DNA from: Variovorax sp. Root473
Lineage (GTDB): Bacteria; Pseudomonadota; Gammaproteobacteria; Burkholderiales; Burkholderiaceae_C
Length of the DNA stretch: 35,042 bases
Assembly (NCBI RefSeq): GCF_001426505.1
Contig: NZ_LMEV01000002.1
Span: 980 to 36,021, forward strand
Reading direction: 5' to 3'
Both the position numbers and the translations under genes were made by a program. Each line of letters starts with the position of its first letter. The first letter of the stretch is position 1. Positions 17,625 through 25,233 of the stretch are shown one piece after another. The notes beneath the pieces were generated by a model. The model saw only the letters and a list, made by a program, of their open reading frames with translations. It had not been told where the DNA came from and did no database searches.

Positions 17625-18875
17625 TCACAGAGCGATGGCTTTGCCTGCCGATGGCGGCTCCGCCACGTCGGCCTCGTTGTAGGCCATGGCATCGACGATG
17701 CCGTAGCCCGGATCCGCGTCGCGCGCCCCCACCTTGGCGATGTAGGCGGTGCCCAGACCCTGGTGGTCTTCCTTGCGCACGTGGTAGCTGCCCACCGCGG
17801 TGTCGAAGGTCAGGCCTTCGAGCGCAGCGATGACGGCATCGGTCTGCGTGTCGCCCGCCTTCTGGATCGCATGGAACAGCCCCAGTGCGCAGCGATGGCT
17901 CGACTGCACGATGCTCGGCGGGTTCCTGTCGCCGGTGAGCTTCACGTAGCCGTCGTACAGCGGTGCGCTCAAGGGGTTGCGCTTGCCGGCCTCGGTGCCC
18001 GGCACCCAGTAGCTGATGCTCCAGAGGTTGGCCGGGGTCGACTTCTGCATCGCCTTGGCGATCATCAGTTCGGTGCCCGCGTCACCGATGACCTTGAACT
18101 TGCGGTCCATGCCCACCGAGCGCCCCTGCTGCAGCAGGCTGATGCAGGGCGCGGCCGTGAGACCGACGAACAGGCCCTGCGACGATGCGTTCATCAGGCT
18201 GTTGATCTCGACCCTGTAGTCGGCTTTGTTGAGGCTTGCGAACACCGGTGGGAGCACATTCACCTCGCGCCCCGCCTTGGCTGCCGCACGCTGGACGCCG
18301 AGCGTGAAGAAGCGCGCCATGTCGCGGCCGTTCTCGCTGTCGGGCACGATGCATGACCAGGACTTCACCTCTGCGAAGCGCTCGGTCAGCATGTTGCCGA
18401 TGCCCGCGAAGGCGATGTAGGCGTTCCACGACAGGCGAAAGAAGTTGCGGCTGAAGTTCTCGTGCGTGAGCGACATCACCGTCGGGCACGGCGCGACCAT
18501 CATCGCCTTGAGCTCGGGCAGGATCGGCGCGGTGGCCAGCGCCATCGGCGACTGTGAGCCGCCGATCAGCAGATTGACGCCGCTGCCGGCCAGCTCGCGC
18601 GCCGCGGCCACGGCCCCCGCGCTGGTGAACTTGTCGTCGCGCACGACCAGTTCGATGGGGCGCTTGAGCACGCCGCCCTTCGCGTTCCACTGCTCAGTGG
18701 CCACCTTGGCCCCCGCAAGCCAGGCCGCGCCGGCTTCCGCGCCGATGCCGCTCATCGGCAGCATCACGCCGATGCGCACCGGGCCTGACTGCGCACGTGC
18801 GTTCAGTGCCGGCCAGCCGAGCACGCCAGCCGCGGCGGCTGTAGCCCGCATGAAATGACGCCTTCTCATAGCCAT
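17625..18875 (-). CDS. HAAT-type ABC substrate-binding protein (paralogue 2)
   Basis: The 416-residue protein is a second LivK-like periplasmic binding protein. It has a Tat-like signal (MAMRRRHFMRATAAAAGVLG) and mature start PVRIGVMLPMSGIGAEAG. Its similarity to the next gene product extends over nearly the whole length, including VRDDKFTSAGAV, VFASLNKADYR and GRSVG-DRKFKVIG. This indicates tandem duplication followed by divergence, most marked near residues 290-320. It is the first gene of the operon, with AAGGAG five bases before the ATG at 18875. The AT-rich promoter region upstream carries the 15-base motif at 18919-18933. Two binding proteins with one permease suggest two related substrates or affinities. 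Confidence 0.93.
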   Translation of the reverse strand: MAMRRRHFMRATAAAAGVLGWPALNARAQSGPVRIGVMLPMSGIGAEAGAAWLAGAKVATEQWNAKGGVLKRPIELVVRDDKFTSAGAVAAARELAGSGVNLLIGGSQSPMALATAPILPELKAMMVAPCPTVMSLTHENFSRNFFRLSWNAYIAFAGIGNMLTERFAEVKSWSCIVPDSENGRDMARFFTLGVQRAAAKAGREVNVLPPVFASLNKADYRVEINSLMNASSQGLFVGLTAAPCISLLQQGRSVGMDRKFKVIGDAGTELMIAKAMQKSTPANLWSISYWVPGTEAGKRNPLSAPLYDGYVKLTGDRNPPSIVQSSHRCALGLFHAIQKAGDTQTDAVIAALEGLTFDTAVGSYHVRKEDHQGLGTAYIAKVGARDADPGYGIVDAMAYNEADVAEPPSAGKAIAL

Positions 18876-18918
18876 CGTGTCTCCTTCGGGTGATGCGCGG
18901 CCTGCCTAGGTCGACGCG

Positions 18919-18933
18919 TTATTTGTTATAACA
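18919..18933. promoter_or_regulatory. Putative operator, site 1 (before the transporter operon)
   Basis: TTATTTGTTATAACA contains the perfect palindrome TGTTATAACA. It lies 44-58 bases before the first binding-protein gene, in the only AT-rich stretch of this gap. It matches 14 of 15 positions of the site at 31628-31642, and 11 of 15 at 27915-27929. On the minus strand a TTGACA-like -35 (18936-18941) lies immediately upstream, but no good -10 sits at the right distance. Confidence 0.55.
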
Positions 18934-19054
18934 GATGTCAATTTAAGGCGAGAGCCGATCGCATGCCACTGGCGTAAACCCGAATGCGCGGCACAGTGCA
19001 GCGCCCACGGCATTGCGCCGAGTTCGCCATCGGAAGCAAGGAAGCGAAGAAGCG

Positions 19055-19081
19055 AAAGAAAAAGCGCGCTGTTCAACGCGC
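19055..19081 (-). terminator. Rho-independent terminator overlapping the LysR stop codon
   Basis: On the minus strand GCGCG (19081-19077) and CGCGC (19068-19064) form a 5-bp GC stem, followed directly by TTTTTCTTT (19063-19055). The LysR stop codon (19075-19073) falls in the eight-base loop. The position and U-rich tail fit an intrinsic terminator for the LysR gene, though the stem is short. Confidence 0.6.
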
Positions 19082-19978
19082 GAGACAGCGCAGCAGCACC
19101 GAGCGCAACCAGCGGTTGCCCGCGTCGTTGTCGGTGCTGGCGTGCCAGTACATGTAGGCGTCCATCGACGACAGCGGCACCGGGAAGGCCATCACCTGGT
19201 TCCCGAACTGGCGGTTCGCCACATGGGCGTAGCTCTCGGGCATGGTGAGCAGCAGGTCGGTTTCCGACACCGTGCGGCAGGCCGCGAAGTAGAACTGGCA
19301 GCGCAGCGCCACCTGGCGCTGCACACCCATGCGGCGCAGTTCGATGTCTTCGAAGCCGGGCCCCTGCCGGCGTGAGGTGACCAGGATGTGGCGCTCGGCA
19401 AGGTAGGTGTCCAGCGCGATCGCGCCATCGACGATGGCCGGATGCCCCTTGCGCGCCACCACCGCCATGCCGTCGACACTGATGCGCTTGACCTTCACCG
19501 CGTCCGACAGCGGCAGCAGCACGTCGAGTGCCACGTCGAGCGTGCCCGCCGCAAGTTCGCTTTCCAGGCTGCGTCGGTTGGCGCGCACGCTGGAGACCTC
19601 GACGCCCGGCGACTCGAGGGCCAGCGACTTCATCAGCGGCGGCATCACGGTCGATTCCATGAAGTCCCGAAGTCCCACCACGAAGCGCTTCTTCGCGCTC
19701 GCGGGCTCGAAACTCTGTGTGTCATTGAGCAGCGAGCCGATCGATTGCAACGAGCCGCGCAGCGGGTCGATCAGCCGCTTGGCGAGTGGTGTCGGCACCA
19801 TCCGGTGGCCCTGGCGTTCGAAGAGCGGATCATTGAACAGGTCGCGCAGCCGGGCCAGCGCATGGCTGATGGCCGGCTGGGTCAGGTGCAGCTTCTCGGC
19901 CGCCTTGGTGATGCCGCCTTCGGTGTAGATCGTGTCCAGCACCACGAGCAAATTGAGATCGACGCGCGAGATATGCAT
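19073..19978 (-). CDS. LysR family transcriptional regulator (NodD/LeuO-like)
   Basis: The 301-residue regulator opens MHISRVDLNLLVVLDTIY, followed by the winged helix-turn-helix (GITKAAEKLHLTQPAISHALARLR, about residues 22-45) and the DPLFERQGHRMVPTPLA hinge typical of the NodD/LeuO branch. The remainder is the periplasmic-binding-protein-like effector domain from about residue 95. It is divergent from the phosphotransferase gene across 135 bases. In LysR systems this usually means control of the divergent operon and autoregulation, so the kinase-VOC pair is the likely target. A short inverted repeat at 20069-20086 lies in the shared region. Its transcription end is marked by the terminator at 19055-19081. 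Confidence 0.9.
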   Translation of the reverse strand: MHISRVDLNLLVVLDTIYTEGGITKAAEKLHLTQPAISHALARLRDLFNDPLFERQGHRMVPTPLAKRLIDPLRGSLQSIGSLLNDTQSFEPASAKKRFVVGLRDFMESTVMPPLMKSLALESPGVEVSSVRANRRSLESELAAGTLDVALDVLLPLSDAVKVKRISVDGMAVVARKGHPAIVDGAIALDTYLAERHILVTSRRQGPGFEDIELRRMGVQRQVALRCQFYFAACRTVSETDLLLTMPESYAHVANRQFGNQVMAFPVPLSSMDAYMYWHASTDNDAGNRWLRSVLLRCLAR

Positions 19979-20068
19979 TTGCCGTATCCAGGTCCATTCG
20001 AAGCATTCATTGGCCGCCGTGGCCCCTTGCTCTTAGGCTGCGGCCTGGACCAACACGCGCCATCATGC

Positions 20069-20086
20069 CGTGAGTTGTTGCTCACG
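20069..20086. promoter_or_regulatory. Inverted repeat before the kinase gene
   Basis: CGTGAG (20069-20074) and CTCACG (20081-20086) are perfect reverse complements around TTGTTG. It lies 28 bases before the kinase ATG and about 90 bases from the LysR start. It could be a LysR-bound half-site pair or a hairpin in the kinase mRNA leader. The sequence alone does not decide between these. Confidence 0.35.
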
Positions 20087-20113
20087 CGCATTCACCGAGG
20101 AGACAGGGCCCCC

Positions 20114-21184
20114 ATGACCAGCAGCGAACAGTTCGCAGGCACCACCGATGTGCGGCAGCAGCACCGCTTCGATGAGACGGCGCTGCGGCACTGGTTCGCC
20201 GCGCAGGTGGACCCGGGCGCGAACGCCGGGTTTCGCATTTCCCAGTTCAAGGGCGGCCAATCGAACCCGACCTTCCTGCTCGAGACGCCCAATCGGCGCT
20301 ACGTGCTGCGACGCAAGCCCCCGGGCGTTCTGCTGCCCTCCGCGCATGCGGTGGAGCGCGAGTTCCGCGTCATGCGTGCGCTCGCGGGCACGCCCGTGCC
20401 CGTGCCTCGCGTGCATGCGCTGTGCGAAGACCCGGGCGTGATCGGCAGCGCCTTCTATGTGATGGACCATCTCGACGGCCGCATCTTCTGGGACCCGAAG
20501 CTGCCCGCCCAGTCCCCCGCCGAGCGCACGGCGATCTGCGACGAGATGAACCGCGTGCAGGCCGCGCTGCACGACGTCGACGTGGGCGCCGTGGGCCTGG
20601 GCGACTACGGCCGGCCGGGCAGCTACATCGAGCGACAGGTCGCGCGCTGGAGCAAGCAGTACCGCGCGAGTGAAACCGAGCGGATCGACGCGATGGAGGC
20701 ACTGATCGACTGGCTTCCCGGACACCTGCCGCCCGAACATGCCGCGCGCATCGTGCACGGCGACTTCCGGCTCGACAACCTGGTGTTCGCGCACGACGCG
20801 CCCCGCGTCATCGCAGTGCTCGACTGGGAACTCTCGACACTGGGAGACCCGATCGCCGACTTTGCCTACCACTGCATGGCCTGGCAACTGCCGCCGCCGT
20901 TTCGCGGACTCGGTGACCTGGACACGCAGCAGCTCGCCGCGCGCGGACTGCCGTCCGAAGCCGCCTATGTGGCGCGCTATTGCGAGCGCCGCGGGCTGCA
21001 GCCGGTAGAGCCGCAGAATTGGCGCTTCTACACCGCCTTCAACCTGTTCCGGGCCGCCGCCATCGCGCAGGGCATCATGGGCCGCGCGCTGGCCGGCAAT
21101 GCGTCGAACGCACATGCGCTCGATGCCGGGCGGCAGGCGCGCCAGCTGGCTGAACTCGGCTGGCAACGCGCGGCGCAGGCCTGA
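20114..21184 (+). CDS. APH-like phosphotransferase, ACAD10/11 kinase-domain type
   Basis: The 356-residue protein has the aminoglycoside-phosphotransferase kinase fold. The nucleotide loop GGQSN is at 47-51, the VLRRKPPG strand is at about 64-71, the catalytic loop HGDFRLDN at 215-222, and the metal-binding Asp at 237 lies in LDWELSTLGDP. Whole blocks (RFDE, SGQSNP-like, KPPG-LLP-AH, GRIF, HGDFRLDN, DWELST) match the N-terminal kinase domain of mammalian ACAD10/ACAD11 and LvaA of Pseudomonas. Those act on 4-hydroxyacyl-CoA, so the substrate here is probably a hydroxyacyl-CoA rather than an antibiotic. I chose the ATG at 20114 because GAGGAG lies about ten bases upstream. The VOC gene follows without a gap, and an ACAD11-like dehydrogenase is 2.8 kb downstream. 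Confidence 0.88.
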   Translation: MTSSEQFAGTTDVRQQHRFDETALRHWFAAQVDPGANAGFRISQFKGGQSNPTFLLETPNRRYVLRRKPPGVLLPSAHAVEREFRVMRALAGTPVPVPRVHALCEDPGVIGSAFYVMDHLDGRIFWDPKLPAQSPAERTAICDEMNRVQAALHDVDVGAVGLGDYGRPGSYIERQVARWSKQYRASETERIDAMEALIDWLPGHLPPEHAARIVHGDFRLDNLVFAHDAPRVIAVLDWELSTLGDPIADFAYHCMAWQLPPPFRGLGDLDTQQLAARGLPSEAAYVARYCERRGLQPVEPQNWRFYTAFNLFRAAAIAQGIMGRALAGNASNAHALDAGRQARQLAELGWQRAAQA

Positions 21185-21193
21185 GTGCACGCC

Positions 21194-21898
21194 ATGGCCA
21201 GCCCGCCGCTCATGCCCTACCTGCACGGCTTGCGCCTGGCGGTGACCGACGGCGCTTCCGCGCTGGCGCTTTTCGAGCGCGTGTTCGCAGCGCCGCTCGC
21301 GGAGCCAGCCTCGCCGCGTGATACCGCGCGATGGCCACGGCTGCAGCTCGGCGGCCCGTGGCTGGAGCTGCGCGCCGCGCCTGGCGACACGCTCGACCTG
21401 CGATGCAGGGATCTCGCTCGTCAGCGAACCCATCTGCAGCGCCTTGGCATCGAACCGCTCGACGGCATGGCGCTGGGCTGCACCCCGTGCCTGCGGCTGG
21501 AGGCGGTGGACACCGGTGCCTGTACGGTCGACCTGCGCGAAGCCGCGCCGGCCTCTGCGCACGACACCACACCGACGCGCGGGGTGCGGCTTTGCAGCCT
21601 GACGCTGTCGGTGCGCTCGCCCGAGCGTGTGGCGCTTCATTGGGCGCAGCTTTTTCACGCGCCGTCCGGCCGCGATGCGCACGGGCTGCCGGCCCTCGCG
21701 CTCGGCCGCTTCGACTTGCGCTTCGCGCTCGCATCCGACGGCGTCAGTGCAGTGACGGGCCTGGATTTCAGCGTGGACGACATGGATGCGGTGCTGCGCG
21801 ATGCGACGTCGCACGGGCTCTCCATCCGGCGTCAAGGAACGCGGCACGCTGCGTTCGATGCATGCGGCATCCGGTTCGTCGTGCGGCCGGTGCTCTAG
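21194..21898 (+). CDS. Degenerate VOC (glyoxalase-like) superfamily protein
   Basis: The 234-residue protein reads as two beta-alpha-beta-beta-beta units of the vicinal-oxygen-chelate fold. The first is about residues 8-100 (LHGLRLAVTDGASALALFERVF, then WLELRA) and the second about 125-232 (RLCSLTLSVRSPERVALHWAQLF, then GIRFVV). The first unit keeps a His and a Glu at positions usable for metal binding; the second has no obvious His, so metal chelation may be lost. Function is unknown. Epimerase, dioxygenase and binding-only roles all occur in this superfamily. A GTG at 21185 abutting the kinase stop would add three residues. The gene almost certainly shares an mRNA with the kinase. A larger VOC protein is encoded at 31694. 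Confidence 0.68.
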   Translation: MASPPLMPYLHGLRLAVTDGASALALFERVFAAPLAEPASPRDTARWPRLQLGGPWLELRAAPGDTLDLRCRDLARQRTHLQRLGIEPLDGMALGCTPCLRLEAVDTGACTVDLREAAPASAHDTTPTRGVRLCSLTLSVRSPERVALHWAQLFHAPSGRDAHGLPALALGRFDLRFALASDGVSAVTGLDFSVDDMDAVLRDATSHGLSIRRQGTRHAAFDACGIRFVVRPVL

Positions 21899-21910
21899 CG
21901 CCGACATTGC

Positions 21911-21924
21911 TCAGCGGAGGCTGA
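21911..21924. repeat. Small hairpin between convergent genes
   Basis: TCAGC and GCTGA are reverse complements with a GGAG loop, 13 bases after the VOC gene stop. The stem is only five base pairs and is not followed by T residues, so terminator function is doubtful. The rest of the 133-base gap shows no structure I can support. Confidence 0.25.
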
Positions 21925-22031
21925 AAGATTCCCCTGCGCGAATGATCCTGCTCAAGAACCTCGCGCCCCCATGAACACGTCCGCGCCTGCCGGGCCTCAC
22001 CGCCGGGTCGAGTCGTCATCGCTCCGATCCA

Positions 22032-23294
22032 TCAGACGCCGGGATTGGACACCTCATCCCCCGGCAATTCGCAGATCCCTGCCCGCGCGCCGTAGTACAT
22101 CGGCCCGCCGCGCCAGCGAGGGAATCCTTCGGTCGCAACAAACATGCAGTCGATGTGGCTCGCGTGCGCGGCCACCCCCTCGCCGATCAGGCGCGTGCCC
22201 TCGTCCACCATCGCGCGCATGAGCCGGTGCACGATCTGGTCGTCGTCGATCGGACGCGAAGGGGCTGCTGCCGGGGACTCGGCCGTTGAAACCCCAAGCG
22301 CGGGGGCGAAGCCGAACTCGCGCATCGCGCGGTCGATGGCGCGTGCGTCCACGCCTTGCGCCATCAACTGCCGCGCCGCTTCGCGACAGCGCGCGAGCAT
22401 GCGCTCGACAATGACTGCGTCGCCGGGCCCCGCTGCCTTCTTTGCCGCGCGCTCCGAGAAGAACGCGTAGCGCAATGCCGCGCTCTGCGGCGTCCACACC
22501 AGTTCGGTCACGGCCTCGCGCTCGAAGGCCACTGCGGCATCGAACGGCAGCCGCACCGATTGCGCCACGCAGTCCAGGCAGCGCAGCGGCGCGGGGCAGT
22601 GCTTCGAGCTCGCGGCGACCGCTTGGCGTGCGAAATGCAGATAGCCCGTCGCGTCGGGATGGTCCACGCGAAGCTCGCGCGAGCGGGGCAGCGGGCGCAC
22701 CCGCGCGATCTCTCCAGCGAACACGATCGCCGCGGCCACCACATCGAGTGGCGCCGTCGCAGGCACGAGCCGGTCGAACAGGCGCTGGCCGGGCAGCGCG
22801 AAGAGCGTCTCGGCCAGCACGGTGTCGCCGGTCACGATCATGTTGAGGGCCGGCTCCAGGCCGATCAGTCGGGGCAGCCGCTGTGTACCGGTCGCCCCCG
22901 GCAGGATGCCGATGCGCACCTCGGGCAACGCCACCTGCGTGCCGGTCTCGGCGATGCGGTAATGGCAACCCATCGCGAGCTCCAGCCCGCCACCCATCAC
23001 CACGCCGTGGATCGCGGCCACCACCGGCTTCTCGCAGGCCTCCACCTGCGCAATCACGTCCACGAGCTCGGGCGCCGTCGTCGCCTCGGGCCGGTTGAAC
23101 TCGCGGATGTCGGCACCGCCGCAGAAGGCCCGGCCGCGCCCTGCCAGCACGATCGCGAACACTGCGGCATCGGCCTCGGCGCGCCGGACAGCCTCGGCGA
23201 TGAAGCGCCGATTGGCCAGCCCGAGGCTGTTGACGGGCGGGTTGTCCATGGTCAGAACGGCGACGCCGTCGCGCATTTCGTAGCTGGCGGTCAC
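22032..23294 (-). CDS. FadB/FadJ-like protein lacking the NAD-binding dehydrogenase domain
   Basis: The 420-residue protein opens with an enoyl-CoA hydratase/isomerase domain whose two catalytic glutamates are present: Glu105 in [10 protein letters not shown] and Glu125 in [23 protein letters not shown]. Residues 190-285 match the connector of bifunctional FadB/FadJ enzymes, ending [13 protein letters not shown]. The 3-hydroxyacyl-CoA dehydrogenase Rossmann domain (GxGxxG, HFFxP motif, roughly 190 residues) should follow but is absent. The chain goes straight to remnants of the C-terminal helical domains: [16 protein letters not shown] (295-310), then [17 protein letters not shown] and [13 protein letters not shown] (391-402). 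It should hydrate enoyl-CoA but not oxidise 3-hydroxyacyl-CoA. The GTG at 23294 has AAAGGA four bases upstream. It is divergent from the maoC-type gene. Confidence 0.85.
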   Translation of the reverse strand: MTASYEMRDGVAVLTMDNPPVNSLGLANRRFIAEAVRRAEADAAVFAIVLAGRGRAFCGGADIREFNRPEATTAPELVDVIAQVEACEKPVVAAIHGVVMGGGLELAMGCHYRIAETGTQVALPEVRIGILPGATGTQRLPRLIGLEPALNMIVTGDTVLAETLFALPGQRLFDRLVPATAPLDVVAAAIVFAGEIARVRPLPRSRELRVDHPDATGYLHFARQAVAASSKHCPAPLRCLDCVAQSVRLPFDAAVAFEREAVTELVWTPQSAALRYAFFSERAAKKAAGPGDAVIVERMLARCREAARQLMAQGVDARAIDRAMREFGFAPALGVSTAESPAAAPSRPIDDDQIVHRLMRAMVDEGTRLIGEGVAAHASHIDCMFVATEGFPRWRGGPMYYGARAGICELPGDEVSNPGV

Positions 23295-23467
23295 GATGTC
23301 CTTTCGGTGCGGAGGCACAAGCAGATTCGAACGACGATGTTCTTGCATGCGCACAGCCACGGCATCAACAAGCCGAATGCGCCGGATGAAAAGCCTTCAT
23401 GCGGCACAGGCCCGTCGAGGGCCCGCAGGCGGCACCATAGGCACATCCTCATTTCAAGTGCCCCACC

Positions 23468-23926
23468 ATGCCCTTGCTGAACCAAGACAACCTGCTCGAC
23501 CTCGTCGGCCAATCCATCGGCACTTCGTCCTGGATCAAGGTAGAGCAGTCACGCATCGACGCGTTCGCGGAATGCACAGGCGATCGACAGTGGATTCACA
23601 TCGACGTGGAACGCGCCAGGCGCGAAAGCCCGTTCGGGGCACCCGTTGCGCACGGCTTTCTCACGCTGTCGCTGCTTCCCATTGCGACCTACGAGCTGCT
23701 CAGCGGCCTGAACGCCACCCAATCGGTGAACTACGGCATCGACAAGCTTCGCTTCATGTCACCGGTTCTCGTGGGCTCGCGCGTGCGCAACCACATGAAG
23801 CTCCTCGCGGCCGAGCCGCGCGAAGACGGCTGGACGCTGCTGCGCACCGAGAACACAGTCGAGATCGAAGGCCAGACCAAGCCGGCGCTGGTCGCGGTTT
23901 CTCTGGGCCTGTTCTCCTGGTCCTGA
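23468..23926 (+). CDS. MaoC family (R)-specific enoyl-CoA hydratase-like dehydratase
   Basis: The 152-residue single hot-dog-fold protein carries the hydratase-2 motif with Asp39 and His44 ([10 protein letters not shown]), followed by [18 protein letters not shown], the usual second signature. Members hydrate trans-2-enoyl-CoA or dehydrate 3-hydroxyacyl-CoA of R configuration, opposite to the crotonase-type hydratase encoded divergently next door. Length and motif spacing are normal, and it likely works as a homodimer. The ribosome site before the ATG is weak. The gene precedes the ACAD11-like dehydrogenase by 41 bases on the same strand, so the two probably form an operon. Confidence 0.92.
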   Translation: MPLLNQDNLLDLVGQSIGTSSWIKVEQSRIDAFAECTGDRQWIHIDVERARRESPFGAPVAHGFLTLSLLPIATYELLSGLNATQSVNYGIDKLRFMSPVLVGSRVRNHMKLLAAEPREDGWTLLRTENTVEIEGQTKPALVAVSLGLFSWS

Positions 23927-23967
23927 ATCGCCTTCCCACTTTTTCACACGCTCCCCCAAGGACACAC

Positions 23968-25212
23968 ATGGAATTCGCCTACAGCCCCAAGGTCCAGGAC
24001 CTGCGCAAGCGCCTGCTCGCCTTCATGGACGCACACATCTACCCGAACGAGTTGCGTCGCGAGGAAGAAGCGCACCGCTCGTACCTGAACGCACAGAACG
24101 GTGGCAGCTACACCACGCTGCCCTTGATGGAAGAGCTCAAGCCCAAGGCGCGCGCGGCGGGCCTGTGGAACCTGTTCCTGCCCGAAGCGGAACATGGGGC
24201 GGGCCTGACCAACCTGGAGTACGCGCCGCTGTGCGAGATCATGGGCCGGCGCTACTGGAGCGCCGAGGCGTTCAACTGCAGCGCGCCCGACACCGGCAAC
24301 ACCGAGGTCATTGCACGCTACGGCTCGCCCGAGCAGCAGGCGCAATGGCTCAAGCCGCTGCTCGAAGGCGAGATCCGCTCGTCGTTCGCCATGACCGAAC
24401 CGGCCGTGGCCTCGTCGGACGCCACCAACATCGAATGCAGCATTCGCCGCGATGGCAGCGACTACGTCATCAACGGACGCAAGTGGTACATCACCGGCGC
24501 CATGAACGAACGATGCAAGCTCTTCATCCTGATGGGCAAGACCGACCCGGACAACGCCGACCGGCACCGCCAGCAATCGATGATCATCGTGCCTCGCGAC
24601 ACCCCGGGCGTGACGGTGGTGCGCGACATGGCACTGATGGGTCACTACGACGCGCCCTTCGGCCATCCCGAGGTGCTGTTCGAGAACGTGCGGGTGCCGG
24701 CGTCGAACCTGCTGCTCGGGGAGGGCCGTGGGTTCGAGATTGCGCAGGGTCGGCTCGGGCCGGGCCGCATCCATCACTGCATGCGCATGATCGGCATGGC
24801 CGAGTCGGCGCTGGAGATGATGTGCGAGCGCGTGGTCTCGCGCGTGGCCTTCGGCAAGCCGCTGTCCGAGCAGGGCGTGTGGCGCGAGCGCATCGCCAAA
24901 GCGCGCATGCTGATCGACCAGACGCGCTGGATGGTGCTGCATGCGGCCTGGCGCATGGACACCGTGGGCAACAAGGTGGCAGCCAAGGAGATCGCGATGA
25001 TCAAGGTGCTGGCGCCCAACAACTGCGTGCAGGTGATCGACGACGCGATGCAGGCCTTTGGCGCCGCGGGCCTCAGCCAGGACACGCTGCTGACCTCGTT
25101 CTATGCCTATGCGCGCCACCTGCGCGTGGCCGACGGCCCCGACGAGGTGCATCGCAATGCGATTGCAAAGCAGGAGCTCATGAGCTACCGCGCGCCGGCC
25201 GCTGCGCGCTGA
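23968..25212 (+). CDS. ACAD10/11-like acyl-CoA dehydrogenase
   Basis: The 414-residue flavoprotein matches the dehydrogenase half of mammalian ACAD10/ACAD11 and bacterial LvaC-type enzymes. The diagnostic block [16 protein letters not shown] is at 140-155. It is followed by [32 protein letters not shown] and the C-terminal [14 protein letters not shown]. In medium-chain enzymes the catalytic Glu sits in a YEGT motif; here the equivalent place reads ADGP, which I infer is a change to Asp. In the animal and Pseudomonas systems this protein type acts on the phosphorylated 4-hydroxyacyl-CoA made by the cognate kinase. The ATG at 23968 has AAGGA six bases upstream. The gene converges on the second acyl-CoA ligase. 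Confidence 0.92.
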   Translation: MEFAYSPKVQDLRKRLLAFMDAHIYPNELRREEEAHRSYLNAQNGGSYTTLPLMEELKPKARAAGLWNLFLPEAEHGAGLTNLEYAPLCEIMGRRYWSAEAFNCSAPDTGNTEVIARYGSPEQQAQWLKPLLEGEIRSSFAMTEPAVASSDATNIECSIRRDGSDYVINGRKWYITGAMNERCKLFILMGKTDPDNADRHRQQSMIIVPRDTPGVTVVRDMALMGHYDAPFGHPEVLFENVRVPASNLLLGEGRGFEIAQGRLGPGRIHHCMRMIGMAESALEMMCERVVSRVAFGKPLSEQGVWRERIAKARMLIDQTRWMVLHAAWRMDTVGNKVAAKEIAMIKVLAPNNCVQVIDDAMQAFGAAGLSQDTLLTSFYAYARHLRVADGPDEVHRNAIAKQELMSYRAPAAAR

Positions 25213-25233
25213 CCACGGCCCGGCGGGTCAGGG

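Noticed and set aside
18936..18941. TTGACA as the -35 box of a strong sigma-70 promoter for the transporter operon
   Set aside because: No acceptable -10 hexamer lies 16-18 bases downstream on the minus strand; the expected place reads CGCGTC.
19388..20113. N-terminal extension of the kinase reading back through the LysR gene
   Set aside because: The extension is only the antisense of the LysR coding region; the ATG at 20114 has a ribosome site and aligns with the family start.
20114..21184. Aminoglycoside resistance kinase
   Set aside because: Although the fold is APH-like, the conserved blocks are those of ACAD10/11-type kinases and the neighbours are acyl-CoA genes. Resistance is not supported.
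22365..22500. The missing dehydrogenase domain of the FadB/FadJ-like protein being hidden in another frame by a sequencing frameshift
   Set aside because: Only about 70 residues separate the hydratase connector from the last C-terminal block, all in one frame. There is no room for a 190-residue Rossmann domain.
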